From Oscillospiraceae bacterium (GTDB lineage: Bacteria; Bacillota; Clostridia; Oscillospirales; Oscillospiraceae): a stretch of 64,000 bases of DNA. Positions 35,978 through 44,688 of this stretch are shown here, piece by piece. The first letter of the stretch is position 1, and each line of letters begins with the position of its first letter. Where the stretch lies: the NCBI GenBank assembly GCA_017458825.1, contig JAFSZX010000004.1:1-64000 (forward strand), read 5' to 3'. Under the pieces are notes generated by a model. It had not been told where the DNA came from. It made no database searches and was given only the letters and a program-made list of their open reading frames with translations. The position numbers and the translations under genes were made by a program.

Positions 35978-36679
35978 ATGTTTGCCTGTTTCTCTTGGAA
36001 CCCCGAACAGCGTCCCGACCTGTCGCTCACGCGGGGGTATTTGGGCGGCGCGCCGGTCTACCGTCTGGAGGTATGCGGCGCGCCGCGTCGCGTAAAGCGT
36101 CGGGTAAAGCGCAGCGTGGCGGAGCTGGCGAAGCGGGGCGTGCGCCGCTTCGTGGCGGACGGGGACTGGCCGGAGTCGTGGCACGGCGGTCTGCGCCGGA
36201 TAGACGACCGTCAGCTTCGCCGTGCGTTGTTGCCCCAGCTTCTTACCGCTGTGTGCCGCGCGCAATCGTTACCGCTTCCCCAGGCGGCGGTTTTGCTGTC
36301 GGCGCCGTCGCCCTCACCGGAGGTGTGGCAGGCGGCGGAGCTGTTGGCGCGCCGCAGCCGCTATTTGCTGCTGGAGCTGCCCGACAGCGCGGCACTGCAG
36401 GATATGTTGCGCCGCCGTTACGGTCTGTCGGCTCTGACGCGTCAGGACAGGGCGCCCCTGTTGCAGGTGTGCTTCGGTGAGCCGTCCCTGCCCGTTCCCG
36501 CCCTGTTGCTGGGGGAGGACAGCTTTCAGCGCCAGAAGGTGGAATACGCCGTCAGCCCCGATTGGCAGGCGCGTCTTTCGCCTTCCGCCGTCACGCCGCC
36601 GCTGTTGGCGGCGCTTTGGGAGAGCGGCGCACTGCCGGCGGAGGAGATCCGCGTGGCGTCTATCGCAAGCAATGCTTGA
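35978..36679 (+). CDS. Hypothetical protein, 233 residues
   Basis: I do not recognise this protein. It is basic in its first half (KRRVKR at residues 45-50), has no signal peptide or clear membrane helix, and contains an ALLPQLL helix and alternating alpha/beta pattern (AAVLLSAPSPSP, RYLLLELP), rather like a Rossmann-type fold. The ribosome site is buried in a hairpin. It lies between ftsEX-M23 and greA. Its stop codon overlaps the greA promoter. Confidence 0.65.
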   Translation: MFACFSWNPEQRPDLSLTRGYLGGAPVYRLEVCGAPRRVKRRVKRSVAELAKRGVRRFVADGDWPESWHGGLRRIDDRQLRRALLPQLLTAVCRAQSLPLPQAAVLLSAPSPSPEVWQAAELLARRSRYLLLELPDSAALQDMLRRRYGLSALTRQDRAPLLQVCFGEPSLPVPALLLGEDSFQRQKVEYAVSPDWQARLSPSAVTPPLLAALWESGALPAEEIRVASIASNA

Positions 36680-36704
36680 CACCGACCCGTAAACCAACTA
36701 TAAT
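36676..36704 (+). promoter_or_regulatory. Consensus sigma-A promoter for greA-lysS
   Basis: TTGACA (36676-36681), 17 bp, TATAAT (36699-36704): both boxes match consensus exactly. The TGA of the upstream gene (36677-36679) lies within the -35 box. Confidence 0.85.
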
Positions 36705-36785
36705 GCAACGTGATATACTATATATATTAACCGCGCAAAGGCGGCTTGTGCCGTTTCGGGCGCGGAGGAGAAAGGATCGCAGGAC

Positions 36786-37259
36786 ATGGTAAAAGAATTC
36801 AAGATGAGCCGCGAGCGGTATGACGAGCTGAAAAAGGAACTGGACTACAGCAAGACCACCCGTGCCGATGAGATCGCCGAGCTGATCAAAGAGGCGCGCG
36901 GTTTTGGCGACTTGAGCGAGAACAGCGAGTATGACGAGGCGAAGAACGAGCAGGGCAAGCTGTATTCCCGCATTGCCGAGCTGGAGGATATTTTGCTCCA
37001 TGCGGTGATCGTGGACGAGGCGGAGGATTCCGATAAGATCTCCATCGGTTGCCGCGTGGTGGTCACCAATCTGGCGACCGGTCAGACGCTTCCGGCGTAT
37101 CGCATTGTCGGTTCCCAGGAAGCGGATGTGATGAATCACGCTGTCAGCGAGGATTCGCCTTTCGGCAAGGCGCTCATGGGCGCCAAGGCGGGTGACGAGG
37201 TATCTGTCGAAGCGCCTCGGGGCGTGATCCGCTATCGGATCGATTCTATTGAGCGTTGA
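36786..37259 (+). CDS. greA: Transcription elongation factor GreA
   Basis: A 157-residue GreA with an N-terminal coiled coil and the acidic tip FGDLSENSEYDEAK that enters the polymerase channel, followed by a C-terminal FKBP-like domain. It rescues backtracked RNA polymerase by stimulating transcript cleavage. lysS follows 34 bases later, an order common in Firmicutes. It is driven by a perfect promoter. Confidence 0.95.
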   Translation: MVKEFKMSRERYDELKKELDYSKTTRADEIAELIKEARGFGDLSENSEYDEAKNEQGKLYSRIAELEDILLHAVIVDEAEDSDKISIGCRVVVTNLATGQTLPAYRIVGSQEADVMNHAVSEDSPFGKALMGAKAGDEVSVEAPRGVIRYRIDSIER

Positions 37260-37293
37260 AGGCTTCGGTTGATATACGAAAGGAGCACAGCAC

Positions 37294-38940
37294 ATGGCGG
37301 AACAGACCAATCAGACCCAGCAGGAGTTAAGTGAGATCCTCCGGATCCGTCGGGAGAAACTGCAGGCGCTGCAGGCGGCGGGCATGGATCCGTTCACCGT
37401 AACGACGTACGACGTGACCCATCACGCCGCCGAAATCAAGGAACAGTTTGACGCGCTGGAAGGGCAGACGGTGTCCGTGGCGGGTCGGCTGATGAGCAAG
37501 CGCGGCATGGGCAAGGTGTCGTTTTGCGATCTGCAGGACAAGTCCGGCCGCATTCAGCTCTATGCCCGGCAGGACGAGATGGAAGCGGCGGACTATGACC
37601 GTTTCAAGAAATACGACATTGGCGACATTGTAGGCGTTCGGGGCGATGTGTTCCGCACCCAGCGGGGCGAGATGAGCGTCCGTGCCAGATCGGTCACGCT
37701 CTTGAGCAAGTCCCTCCAGCCCCTGCCGGAGAAGTTCCACGGCTTGCAGGACAAGGAGCTTCGCTATCGCCAGCGTTACGTGGATCTGATTGTCAATCCC
37801 GAATCCAAGCGGAATTTTGAGATCCGCAGTCAGTTCGTGTCTTTTGTGCGCCGCTTTTTGGAACAGCGCGGCTTTATGGAAGTGGAAACGCCTGTATTGA
37901 GTCCCATCGCCGGCGGCGCCACCGCCCGTCCCTTTATCACCCACCACAACACGCTGGATATTGATATGTACCTGCGTATCGCCACGGAACTGCACCTGAA
38001 GCGTCTGATCGTGGGCGGTATGGAGCGCGTGTTTGAAGTCGGGCGCATTTTCCGCAACGAGGGGATGGACACCAAGCACAATCCGGAATTCACCACCTGC
38101 GAGCTCTATCAGGCATACACCGACCTGGGCGGCATGATGGACGTGCTGGAGGGGATCATCTCCGGCGCGGCGCAGGAGATTTTAGGCACCTATCAGGTGA
38201 ACTGGCTGGGTCATGAGATCGACCTGACCCCCGGCTGGCGCCGTGTCACCATGGCGGACGCGGTGAAGGAGCATACCGGCGCCGATTTCATGGCGTGCGA
38301 GGGTGATGCGGACGCCGCCGTCGCGCTGGCGAAGAGCGTCGGCGTGGACATGGAGGGCGTGGATCACACCTGGGGCAACGCGCTGTATGAGACGTTTGAC
38401 CAGAAGGTGGAGGAAAAGCTCATCCAGCCCACGTTCATCACCATGTATCCCGTGGAGGTCAGTCCTCTGGCAAAGCGCAGTCCCGCCGACCCGCACCTGA
38501 CGGAGCGGTACGAGGCGTTCATCTGCTCCTGCGAAATGGGCAACGCCTTCTCCGAGCTGAACGACCCCATCGATCAGTATGAGCGGTTCAAGGCGCAGGC
38601 GGCGAAGCGCGCCAACGGCGACGAGGAAGCCGACATGATGGATGAGGATTTTGTGCTGGCACTGGAATACGGCATGCCGCCCACCGGCGGCCTCGGCTTC
38701 GGCATCGACCGTTGCGCCATGATGCTCTGCGGCACCGACTCCATCCGCGACGTGATTTTGTTCCCGACCATGAAACCCATGGATAAGGATAAGCCGGCGT
38801 CCAAGGCGGAAGAGAAGCCGGTTGAGGCAGTGCCTGCCGCCGAAGAGAAGATCGACTTTTCCAACGTGGTGATCGAGCCCTTGTTCCGGGATACAGTCGA
38901 TTTTTACACCGTCAGCAAGAGCGATTTGCGTGCGGTGTAG
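37294..38940 (+). CDS. lysS: Lysyl-tRNA synthetase (class II), ending at an in-frame TAG
   Basis: A 548-residue lysyl-tRNA synthetase: N-terminal OB anticodon-binding domain (residues 50-150), then the class II core with motif 2 (FRNEGMDTKHNPEFT) and motif 3 (GLGFGIDR). The catalytic body ends near residue 500. An acidic, Ala/Glu/Lys linker and the start of a further beta domain (DFYTVSKSDLRAV) follow before TAG at 38938-38940. After that TAG the same frame runs on for 95 codons as the rest of an EMAPII/Trbp111-like tRNA-binding domain. The synthetase itself should be functional without it. Confidence 0.93.
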   Translation: MAEQTNQTQQELSEILRIRREKLQALQAAGMDPFTVTTYDVTHHAAEIKEQFDALEGQTVSVAGRLMSKRGMGKVSFCDLQDKSGRIQLYARQDEMEAADYDRFKKYDIGDIVGVRGDVFRTQRGEMSVRARSVTLLSKSLQPLPEKFHGLQDKELRYRQRYVDLIVNPESKRNFEIRSQFVSFVRRFLEQRGFMEVETPVLSPIAGGATARPFITHHNTLDIDMYLRIATELHLKRLIVGGMERVFEVGRIFRNEGMDTKHNPEFTTCELYQAYTDLGGMMDVLEGIISGAAQEILGTYQVNWLGHEIDLTPGWRRVTMADAVKEHTGADFMACEGDADAAVALAKSVGVDMEGVDHTWGNALYETFDQKVEEKLIQPTFITMYPVEVSPLAKRSPADPHLTERYEAFICSCEMGNAFSELNDPIDQYERFKAQAAKRANGDEEADMMDEDFVLALEYGMPPTGGLGFGIDRCAMMLCGTDSIRDVILFPTMKPMDKDKPASKAEEKPVEAVPAAEEKIDFSNVVIEPLFRDTVDFYTVSKSDLRAV

Positions 38941-39228
38941 GTACTCGCCTGCGAAGCGGTCCCCAAATCCAAGAAGCTCCTGCAGTTCACGCTGGATGAC
39001 GGTTCCGGCGAGAACAGGACGATTTTGAGCGGTATCCACGCCTATTATGAACCGGAAGAACTGATCGGGAAGACGTGCATCGCGATCACCAACCTGCCTC
39101 CCAGAGCCATGATGGGGATCGAATCCTGCGGTATGCTGATTAGCGCCGTCCATAAGGAAGGCGAGGAAGAGAAGCTCCATCTTCTGATGGTGGATCCGCA
39201 TATTCCCGCCGGCGCGAAGCTGTACTGA
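38941..39228 (+). pseudogene. Rest of the EMAPII/Trbp111-like tRNA-binding domain of LysRS, beyond an amber codon
   Basis: In the lysS frame, right after TAG, 95 codons encode VLACEAVPKSKKLLQ, LSGIHAYYEPEEL, AITNLPPRAMMG and GAKLY, matching the C-terminal tRNA-binding domain of methionyl-tRNA synthetases and Trbp111. The stop falls where such domains usually have Lys (DLR-V-x-K-V), so a single AAG-to-TAG change would explain it. There is no ribosome site after the stop, so separate translation is unlikely. Either a fresh nonsense mutation, a sequencing error or amber read-through. In-frame and otherwise undecayed. Confidence 0.8.
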
Positions 39229-39272
39229 TCGCAGCTCATTCGGCGCGTCGGGAAAAACAAATGTATACCAAG

Positions 39273-39347
39273 TGCGCCATGGGTGTTCCAACGCGGCGAT
39301 CGCACCCCGTCTTTCGGGGATCGCCCGGTTGCCATGGCGCATTTTTT
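39273..39347 (+). terminator. Branched terminator after lysS
   Basis: Outer arms TGCGCCATGG and CCATGGCGCA (39273-39282 with 39332-39341), followed by T6. Between them is an inner hairpin (GGCGATC with GATCGCC). Confidence 0.8.
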
Positions 39348-39361
39348 AACAAAATGAACCG

Positions 39362-39696
39362 GTGGACGTAACAACGCTGAACATCAGCAAGACCATGGAA
39401 AACGACGCCGCGTTTATCTATGTGATCGAGCCGGACCGCACGGATTACGGACAGATCCTGTTCCTGTTTTCCACGATCAACCAGAACAGCAACGATTCCC
39501 TCTATGATTTCGGCTATCTCCGCCAGACCACCAACGACGAGTATCGTGAGAAATACCGCGCGTTGTATGAGGGCGCCTCGGCGCGGAGCTGTCACTGGCG
39601 ACCAGGATCCAGGCGGCGATGATGCCCCATGTTTTTCCGCCGTTTCCGGATCGTTCGGAATTTGATATCTATACCCGCATGATCCGCCGTTTTTCA
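39362..39696 (+). pseudogene. Relic of a SpoIIE/RsbU-type serine phosphatase
   Basis: Two pieces in different frames. The first (39362 to about 39580) encodes an AAFIYVIEPDRTDYG sensor-like stretch and YDFGYLRQTTNDEY. The second (39583-39690) reads ELSLATRIQAAMMP and FPPFPDRSEFDIY, the well-known linker just before the PP2C-like phosphatase domain of RsbU/SpoIIE proteins. The membrane segments between and the whole phosphatase domain are gone, and a frameshift splits the rest. The stretch 39229-39843 holds only this, the terminator above and a promoter. Confidence 0.65.
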
Positions 39697-39745
39697 CCGC
39701 ACGGTGTTTCCGTTCGCCAAAAATGGCAAAAAATGAAACTTCCTC

Positions 39746-39774
39746 TTGTTTCCTCCGCCGCACTGTGATACACT
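39746..39774 (+). promoter_or_regulatory. Promoter of the first transketolase pair
   Basis: TTGTTT (39746-39751), 17 bp, TACACT (39769-39774), 70 bases before the start. Confidence 0.5.
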
Positions 39775-39843
39775 TTGATAGGTCAAAGTGAAAGGGCGGC
39801 GGCGCCAAAAGCGCACGGTCCCAAACGAAAGGAGTACAACGAT

Positions 39844-40677
39844 ATGGATGCAAAAAAGATCGAACTGCTGGCGGCGCAGATTCGTCTGGAGACGTTGCGT
39901 GTGATCCACTCACTGGGCTTCGGCCACGTGGGCGGCTCCATGGATCTGGCGGATCTGATGGCTGTACTGTACGGCGAAGAGATGCGTTACGACCCCAAAA
40001 ATCCCCACTGGGCGGACCGTGACTGGCTGGTGATGTCCAAGGGCCACGCCGGTCCCGTGGTCTATGCCACGTTCGGACTGATGGGTTTTTATCCCATGGA
40101 AGAGGCGTATACGCTCAATAAGCCCCACACCCGTTTCCCCAGCCACACCGACCGGAAGCTGACCCCCGGCGTGGATCTGACCACCGGCTCACTGGGCCAG
40201 GGCGTATCCACCGCGGTAGGCGCCGCCATCGGCAATAAGATCGACGGGCGTGATAACCGTGTGTTCTGCATTGTGGGCGACGGTGAGGCGGATGAAGGAC
40301 AGGTCTGGGAAGCGTTCCATCTGGCGTATGCCAAGAAGCTGGACAACATCATTTTCTTCATCGACAAGAACGGCTATCAGCTTGACGGCAGTACCGAGAA
40401 GATCCTCGACCACGGCGATCTGGCGGCGAAGGTGTCAGGCTTTGGTCTTTACACCCAGGAGATCGACGGGCACGACGTGAGGGCGATCTATCAGGCGATC
40501 GAGAATGCCAAGGCGAAGAAGGGCGTGCCGAGCTGCATCGTACTGGATACGATCAAGGCGAAGGGCGCCACGTTTGCCGAGCCTAAACACGAGCACTCCT
40601 CCCAGCCCAGCGAGGAGAAGTGGCAGGAAGCTCTGGCGGCGTCCGAGAAGGCGCTGGCGGCTCTGCAGAACGCGTAA
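39844..40677 (+). CDS. Transketolase, N-terminal (TPP-binding) subunit
   Basis: A 277-residue subunit with the GDGEADEGQVWEA thiamine-diphosphate motif and early residues GHVGGS. The ATG 39844 follows AAAGGAG. Together with the next gene it makes a split transketolase. It transfers two-carbon units between sugar phosphates in the pentose phosphate route. Confidence 0.92.
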   Translation: MDAKKIELLAAQIRLETLRVIHSLGFGHVGGSMDLADLMAVLYGEEMRYDPKNPHWADRDWLVMSKGHAGPVVYATFGLMGFYPMEEAYTLNKPHTRFPSHTDRKLTPGVDLTTGSLGQGVSTAVGAAIGNKIDGRDNRVFCIVGDGEADEGQVWEAFHLAYAKKLDNIIFFIDKNGYQLDGSTEKILDHGDLAAKVSGFGLYTQEIDGHDVRAIYQAIENAKAKKGVPSCIVLDTIKAKGATFAEPKHEHSSQPSEEKWQEALAASEKALAALQNA

Positions 40678-40692
40678 GAGGAGGGTAAGACG

Positions 40693-41664
40693 ATGAAAGT
40701 GAATTTGATTGCAAAGCATGAAAAAGACAGCCGTGCCTGCCGTGACGGCATGGCGCTGACCGTAAAGGCACTGATGGCGGAGGATCCCTCTGTCTGCTAC
40801 GTGGACTGCGACCTGATGGGCTGTGTCAATACCAAGCAGCTCATGGAGCTCTATCCCGACCGCGCGTTTGAAGCCGGTATTGCCGAGGGCAACGCCGCCG
40901 GCGTGGCGGCGGGTCTTGCCGCCACCGGCAAGAAGGTGTTCTTCCATTCTTTCGGCACGTTTTCCTCCCGCCGTTGCTACGATCAGATCTATATGTCCGC
41001 CGCCTATGCCGACCTGCCGGTCCACGTACTGGGCAGTGACGCCGGCGTGAGCGCCGCCTTCAACGGCGGTACCCACATGCCGCTGGAGGATGCCGCTATG
41101 TATATGTCCATTCCCCAGGCGGTGGTGTTTGATGTGTGCGACTATGACCAGCTCGCCTATGTGACCCGCGCCCAGGCGTCGATTCCGGCGGTGACGTATA
41201 CCCGTTTCGTCCGCAAGAATTTCAAGACCATCTACGGCAAGGGCACCAAGTTCCGCTGGGGCAAGGGCATTGTGCTCCACGAGAGCGACAACGATCAGGC
41301 GACCATTATCACCTCCGGCATTATGGTAGACGAGGCGCTGTTGGCGTATGAAAAGCTGAAAAAGCGCGGCATCAACGTCCGCGTGGTGGATATGTTCACA
41401 TGGAAGCCGCTGGATGAGAAGCTGGTCATCAAGTGCGCCGAGGAGACCGGCGCCATCGTGACGGCGGAAAACCACAACGTCACCTGCGGTCTCGGCAGTG
41501 CCGTGGCAAATTGCCTGGCGAAGAGCCGTCCCACCGTGCAGGAGTTCGTGGGCGTGCAGGATCGGTTCGGTCAGGTAGGTCCCCAGGACTTCCTGATGGA
41601 CGAATACGGTCTGCGTGCCGCCAACATCGTGGCGGCGGTCAAAAAGGCGATCCGCCGCAAATAA
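40693..41664 (+). CDS. Transketolase, C-terminal subunit
   Basis: A 323-residue subunit with the pyrimidine-binding domain (EAGIAEGNAAGVAAG, with the catalytic Glu) and the C-terminal regulatory domain. It is 15 bases after the N-terminal subunit and shares its promoter. A second pair sits in the polysaccharide operon at 57244-59177. Confidence 0.92.
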   Translation: MKVNLIAKHEKDSRACRDGMALTVKALMAEDPSVCYVDCDLMGCVNTKQLMELYPDRAFEAGIAEGNAAGVAAGLAATGKKVFFHSFGTFSSRRCYDQIYMSAAYADLPVHVLGSDAGVSAAFNGGTHMPLEDAAMYMSIPQAVVFDVCDYDQLAYVTRAQASIPAVTYTRFVRKNFKTIYGKGTKFRWGKGIVLHESDNDQATIITSGIMVDEALLAYEKLKKRGINVRVVDMFTWKPLDEKLVIKCAEETGAIVTAENHNVTCGLGSAVANCLAKSRPTVQEFVGVQDRFGQVGPQDFLMDEYGLRAANIVAAVKKAIRRK

Positions 41665-41674
41665 GAAAGGCATA

Positions 41675-41710
41675 AAAACACCGCTCCGCGAGACCGCGGA
41701 GCGGTGTTTT
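41675..41710. terminator. Bidirectional terminator between transketolase and ABC genes
   Basis: AAAACACCGCTCCGCG and CGCGGAGCGGTGTTTT form a 16-bp perfect stem with a 4-base loop, A- and T-runs on both sides. Confidence 0.92.
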
Positions 41711-41724
41711 TATGTTTCGCGTTT

Positions 41725-42519
41725 TTACGCAAGCAGCATTTTATCGGTCACGTCGTCACTGCCGCTGACACGGTTGAACATCTCCAGCAACTGGGGCACC
41801 GTCAGCTTGGACTTTTCCTCTCCCCGAATGTCCAGCACGATCCGTCCGGCATTCATCATGATCAGCCGGTTGCCGTGGGCAATGGCGTCTTTCATGTTGT
41901 GGGTCACCATCATAGTAGTCAGATTGTGTTCCGCCACGATCTTATCCGACAGCGCCAGCACCTTTTCCGCGGTACGGGGATCCAGCGCGGCGGTATGCTC
42001 ATCTAAAAGAAGCAGTTTGGGCTGTTGCAAAGACGCCATCAACAGCGTCAGCGCCTGCCGCTGGCCGCCCGAGAGCAATCCGACCCGTGCCGTCATCCGA
42101 TCCTCCAACCCCAGATCCAACTGCCGCAGCATTTCCCGATACCGTTCCCGTTCGCCGCCGGAGATACCCCAGCGAAGTCCCCGGTGCTTTCCGCGTCGGG
42201 CGGCAAGGGCGAGGTTTTCCTCAATGAGCATACTGGGCGCCGTACCCATCATGGGGTCTTGAAACACACGCCCCAGGTATTTCGCGCGCTTATATTCCGG
42301 CATCCGTGTAATGTCCACACCGTCCAGCACCACCGAGCCGCTGTCGGCTGTCAGCGTGCCGGATACCACGTTCAGCAGCGTGGATTTTCCCGCGCCGTTG
42401 CCGCCGATCACGGTGACGAAGTCGCCGTCCTCCAGCGTCAGATCTACGCCGCACAGCGCCGCTTTCTCATTCACGGTGCCGGGAAAGAACGTCTTTTTGA
42501 CCGCTTTGATCTCAAGCAT
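41725..42519 (-). CDS. ABC importer ATPase, TrpXYZ type
   Basis: A 264-residue ATPase with Walker A GGNGAGKST, signature LLSGGQRQAL and Walker B LLLLDEHTAALD. It overlaps the permease gene by 8 bases. With the permease and the binding protein upstream it resembles the streptococcal-type tryptophan/tyrosine importer (TrpXYZ-like). Confidence 0.88.
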   Translation of the reverse strand: MLEIKAVKKTFFPGTVNEKAALCGVDLTLEDGDFVTVIGGNGAGKSTLLNVVSGTLTADSGSVVLDGVDITRMPEYKRAKYLGRVFQDPMMGTAPSMLIEENLALAARRGKHRGLRWGISGGERERYREMLRQLDLGLEDRMTARVGLLSGGQRQALTLLMASLQQPKLLLLDEHTAALDPRTAEKVLALSDKIVAEHNLTTMMVTHNMKDAIAHGNRLIMMNAGRIVLDIRGEEKSKLTVPQLLEMFNRVSGSDDVTDKMLLA

Positions 42520-43438
42520 GCTTCACACCGCCCTTCTCTTTTTTGATGCCCGCGTGGCTCTTCCAGTAGGGAATGGCAAGGAACACAGCCACAATGGCGG
42601 CGGAGATCAGTTTCAGATCGTTGGTGTTCAAGCCCAGCTGCAGCACGATTTGGAGCACGATGTAGTAGATGATCGCGCCGATGATGACCGTGGCAAGCCG
42701 CAGGGCGAAGTTGCGGAACAGCTTCCCCAGCAGCACCTCGCCGATGATCACGGACGCCAGACCGATCACGATGGCGCCGCGCCCCATGCCCACGTCCGCC
42801 GAGCCCTGATACTGGGAAAGAAAAGCGCCGGCAAGCGCCACCAGCCCGTTGGAGAGCATCAGTCCCAGAATGGTATAGCGGCGCGTGTTGATCCCCTGAG
42901 AACGCGCCATTTTGGCGTTAGCGCCGGTGGCGCGGATGGCACAGCCTTTTTCCGTGCCGAAGAACCAGTAGAGCGCCAGGATCACTACCGCGCACACCAG
43001 CACCAACAGGGGCAGGGGGTTGGTCAGATTCCCCGCGCGCACAAACCGCTGGGAAACCACCAGCGGATATTTGTCCACGCTCAAAGCCTGATTGGCTTTG
43101 CCCCCCAGGATCCGCAGGTTCACGGAATAGAGGGCGAGCTGTGTCAGGATACCGGCAAGGATGGCGGGGATCCCGCAGTGCCCGTGCAAAAGGCCGGTCA
43201 CAAGCCCTGCCAGCACACCGGCGGCAAAGGCGCACACCATGGCAAGCCACGGATTCCATCCGGCGCGGATCAGCATCACGCATACGGCGCCGCCGGTGGC
43301 GATGGAGCCGTCCACCGTCAGATCCGCCACGTCCAGTACGCGGAAGGTAATGTACACGCCGATCGCCATAATGCCCCAGACCATTCCCTGTGCGGCGGCG
43401 CCCGGCAGTGCGTTGAGTAAGGATACAAAGAAATTCAT
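42512..43438 (-). CDS. ABC importer permease, TrpXYZ type
   Basis: A 308-residue permease with about eight membrane helices, of the branched-chain-like class (GLMLSNGLVALAGAF, VIGLASVIIGE). The start is at 43438, with GGGAGC just before. A perfect 14-base palindrome and a strong hairpin lie between it and the binding-protein gene. Confidence 0.88.
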   Translation of the reverse strand: MNFFVSLLNALPGAAAQGMVWGIMAIGVYITFRVLDVADLTVDGSIATGGAVCVMLIRAGWNPWLAMVCAFAAGVLAGLVTGLLHGHCGIPAILAGILTQLALYSVNLRILGGKANQALSVDKYPLVVSQRFVRAGNLTNPLPLLVLVCAVVILALYWFFGTEKGCAIRATGANAKMARSQGINTRRYTILGLMLSNGLVALAGAFLSQYQGSADVGMGRGAIVIGLASVIIGEVLLGKLFRNFALRLATVIIGAIIYYIVLQIVLQLGLNTNDLKLISAAIVAVFLAIPYWKSHAGIKKEKGGVKHA

Positions 43439-43465
43439 GCAAAAGCTCCCTTATGCCCGTGGCAA

Positions 43466-43479
43466 ATTGTCCGGACAAT
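43466..43479. promoter_or_regulatory. Perfect palindrome before the permease gene
   Basis: ATTGTCCGGACAAT reads the same on both strands. It lies between the hairpin and the permease start. It may be an operator, or the core of a small RNA structure. Confidence 0.4.
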
Positions 43480-43494
43480 GTTTTTTAAACAACA

Positions 43495-43526
43495 GGATAT
43501 GGGGACACAAGCGTGTCCCCATATCC
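43495..43526 (-). terminator. Hairpin between binding-protein and permease genes
   Basis: A perfect 14-bp stem (GGATATGGGGACAC/GTGTCCCCATATCC) with a 4-base loop. On the - strand the tail is TGTTGTTT. It probably lowers expression of the downstream genes relative to the binding protein, or stabilises the binding-protein mRNA end. Confidence 0.7.
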
Positions 43527-43547
43527 GCGGTTTGCTAACAGCTCGTA

Positions 43548-44522
43548 TCAGCCCTCGATAGCGGTGTATCCCTCCACAGGCGTGATGCCCATGGCTTCGC
43601 AGATAGCGGGATTATACTTGGGGGTGCACTCGGTATAGGCGATGGGCATGGTGGAAATATCCGCCTCACCGGTGAGGACCTTGGCGGCCATCTGACCGGT
43701 GGTGTAGCCCAGATCGTAGTAGCTGATGGACAGGGTGCACACGCCGCAGCCGGAGCAGATGCCCTCTTCGCCCACCGCCACCGGCACGCCGGCGGGTACG
43801 GTCACGTTGGCGATCGCCTCGGTGTTGGAAGCGGCGGTGTTATCGGTGGGGATATACAGCACGTCGCAAGCGTCGCAGGCGGCCTGCGTCACAGACGCCA
43901 CATCGTTGGTGTCGGTGAACGCGAAGTTCTGGCAGGTGTAGCCCAGCGCGGTGAGATACTTGGTCATCTCCTCCACCTGATAGAGGCTGTTGGCCTCGGC
44001 GGAGCAGTAGAGCATACCCACGGTCTTGGCTTCGGGGAACCAATCCTTGATCATCTGGGCCTGCTTCTCCAGATCGGCAAGATCGGAGGTGCCGGAGATG
44101 TTGCCGCCCACGGTGCCGCTAAAGTCGTCCAGATCCAGCGCCACGCCGTACGCCGTGACGGAGGTACCCAGAACGGGAATGGTGGACGTGGCGGACGCGG
44201 CGGCGGTCAAAGACGGCGTAGCGTTGGCGAGGATCAGATCCACGTTGTCGGACACGAAGCCGTTGACGATGGTGGCGCAGTTGGCGGGATCGCCGCCGGC
44301 GTTACCCTCTTTAAAGGTGACCTGTCCGGGCAGCAGCTCGTTGAGCGCGTCCTTGAAGCCCTGGGTGGCGGCGTCCAGCGCGGCGTGCTGCACGATCTGG
44401 CAGATACCCACCACGTAGGTCTTTTGTCCGTCGTTGTCATCGCCGGTGTCGGCCTTTTCGCCGCAGGCGGCCATGGCAAATACCATGCAGGCGGCAAGCA
44501 GCAGTGCAAACAGTTTTTTCAT
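43548..44522 (-). CDS. ABC importer substrate-binding lipoprotein, TrpX-like
   Basis: A 324-residue binding lipoprotein. The start at 44522 is set by AAAGGAGG, and a longer upstream frame has no ribosome site. Signal peptide and lipobox (FAMAAC, C18). The mature protein has the ABC-sub-bind fold: GICQIVQHAALD near the start and NVDLILANATPS, as in TrpX-like proteins. No T-box motif could be found in the leader; a TTGACT box at 44633-44638 (- strand) may be part of a weak promoter. Confidence 0.88.
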   Translation of the reverse strand: MKKLFALLLAACMVFAMAACGEKADTGDDNDGQKTYVVGICQIVQHAALDAATQGFKDALNELLPGQVTFKEGNAGGDPANCATIVNGFVSDNVDLILANATPSLTAAASATSTIPVLGTSVTAYGVALDLDDFSGTVGGNISGTSDLADLEKQAQMIKDWFPEAKTVGMLYCSAEANSLYQVEEMTKYLTALGYTCQNFAFTDTNDVASVTQAACDACDVLYIPTDNTAASNTEAIANVTVPAGVPVAVGEEGICSGCGVCTLSISYYDLGYTTGQMAAKVLTGEADISTMPIAYTECTPKYNPAICEAMGITPVEGYTAIEG

Positions 44523-44688
44523 CGTATTTCCTCCTTTTTCCGGCGTGATGCCGCCAATGCGCAAGGCGCGTGACGGTCTATGCCGGAAATATGCAATGAA
44601 AGTACATGTAGAATGCGCCAAAACAGCCCAAAAGTCAACTGGCATAATGCACAAAAAAGCGGCGCAAACTTTGATAAATCAGCAGGAA

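Noticed and set aside
38938..38940. Pyrrolysine or other general recoding of TAG
   Set aside because: At least two other genes in the window end normally in TAG, and no pyl-type genes are present here.
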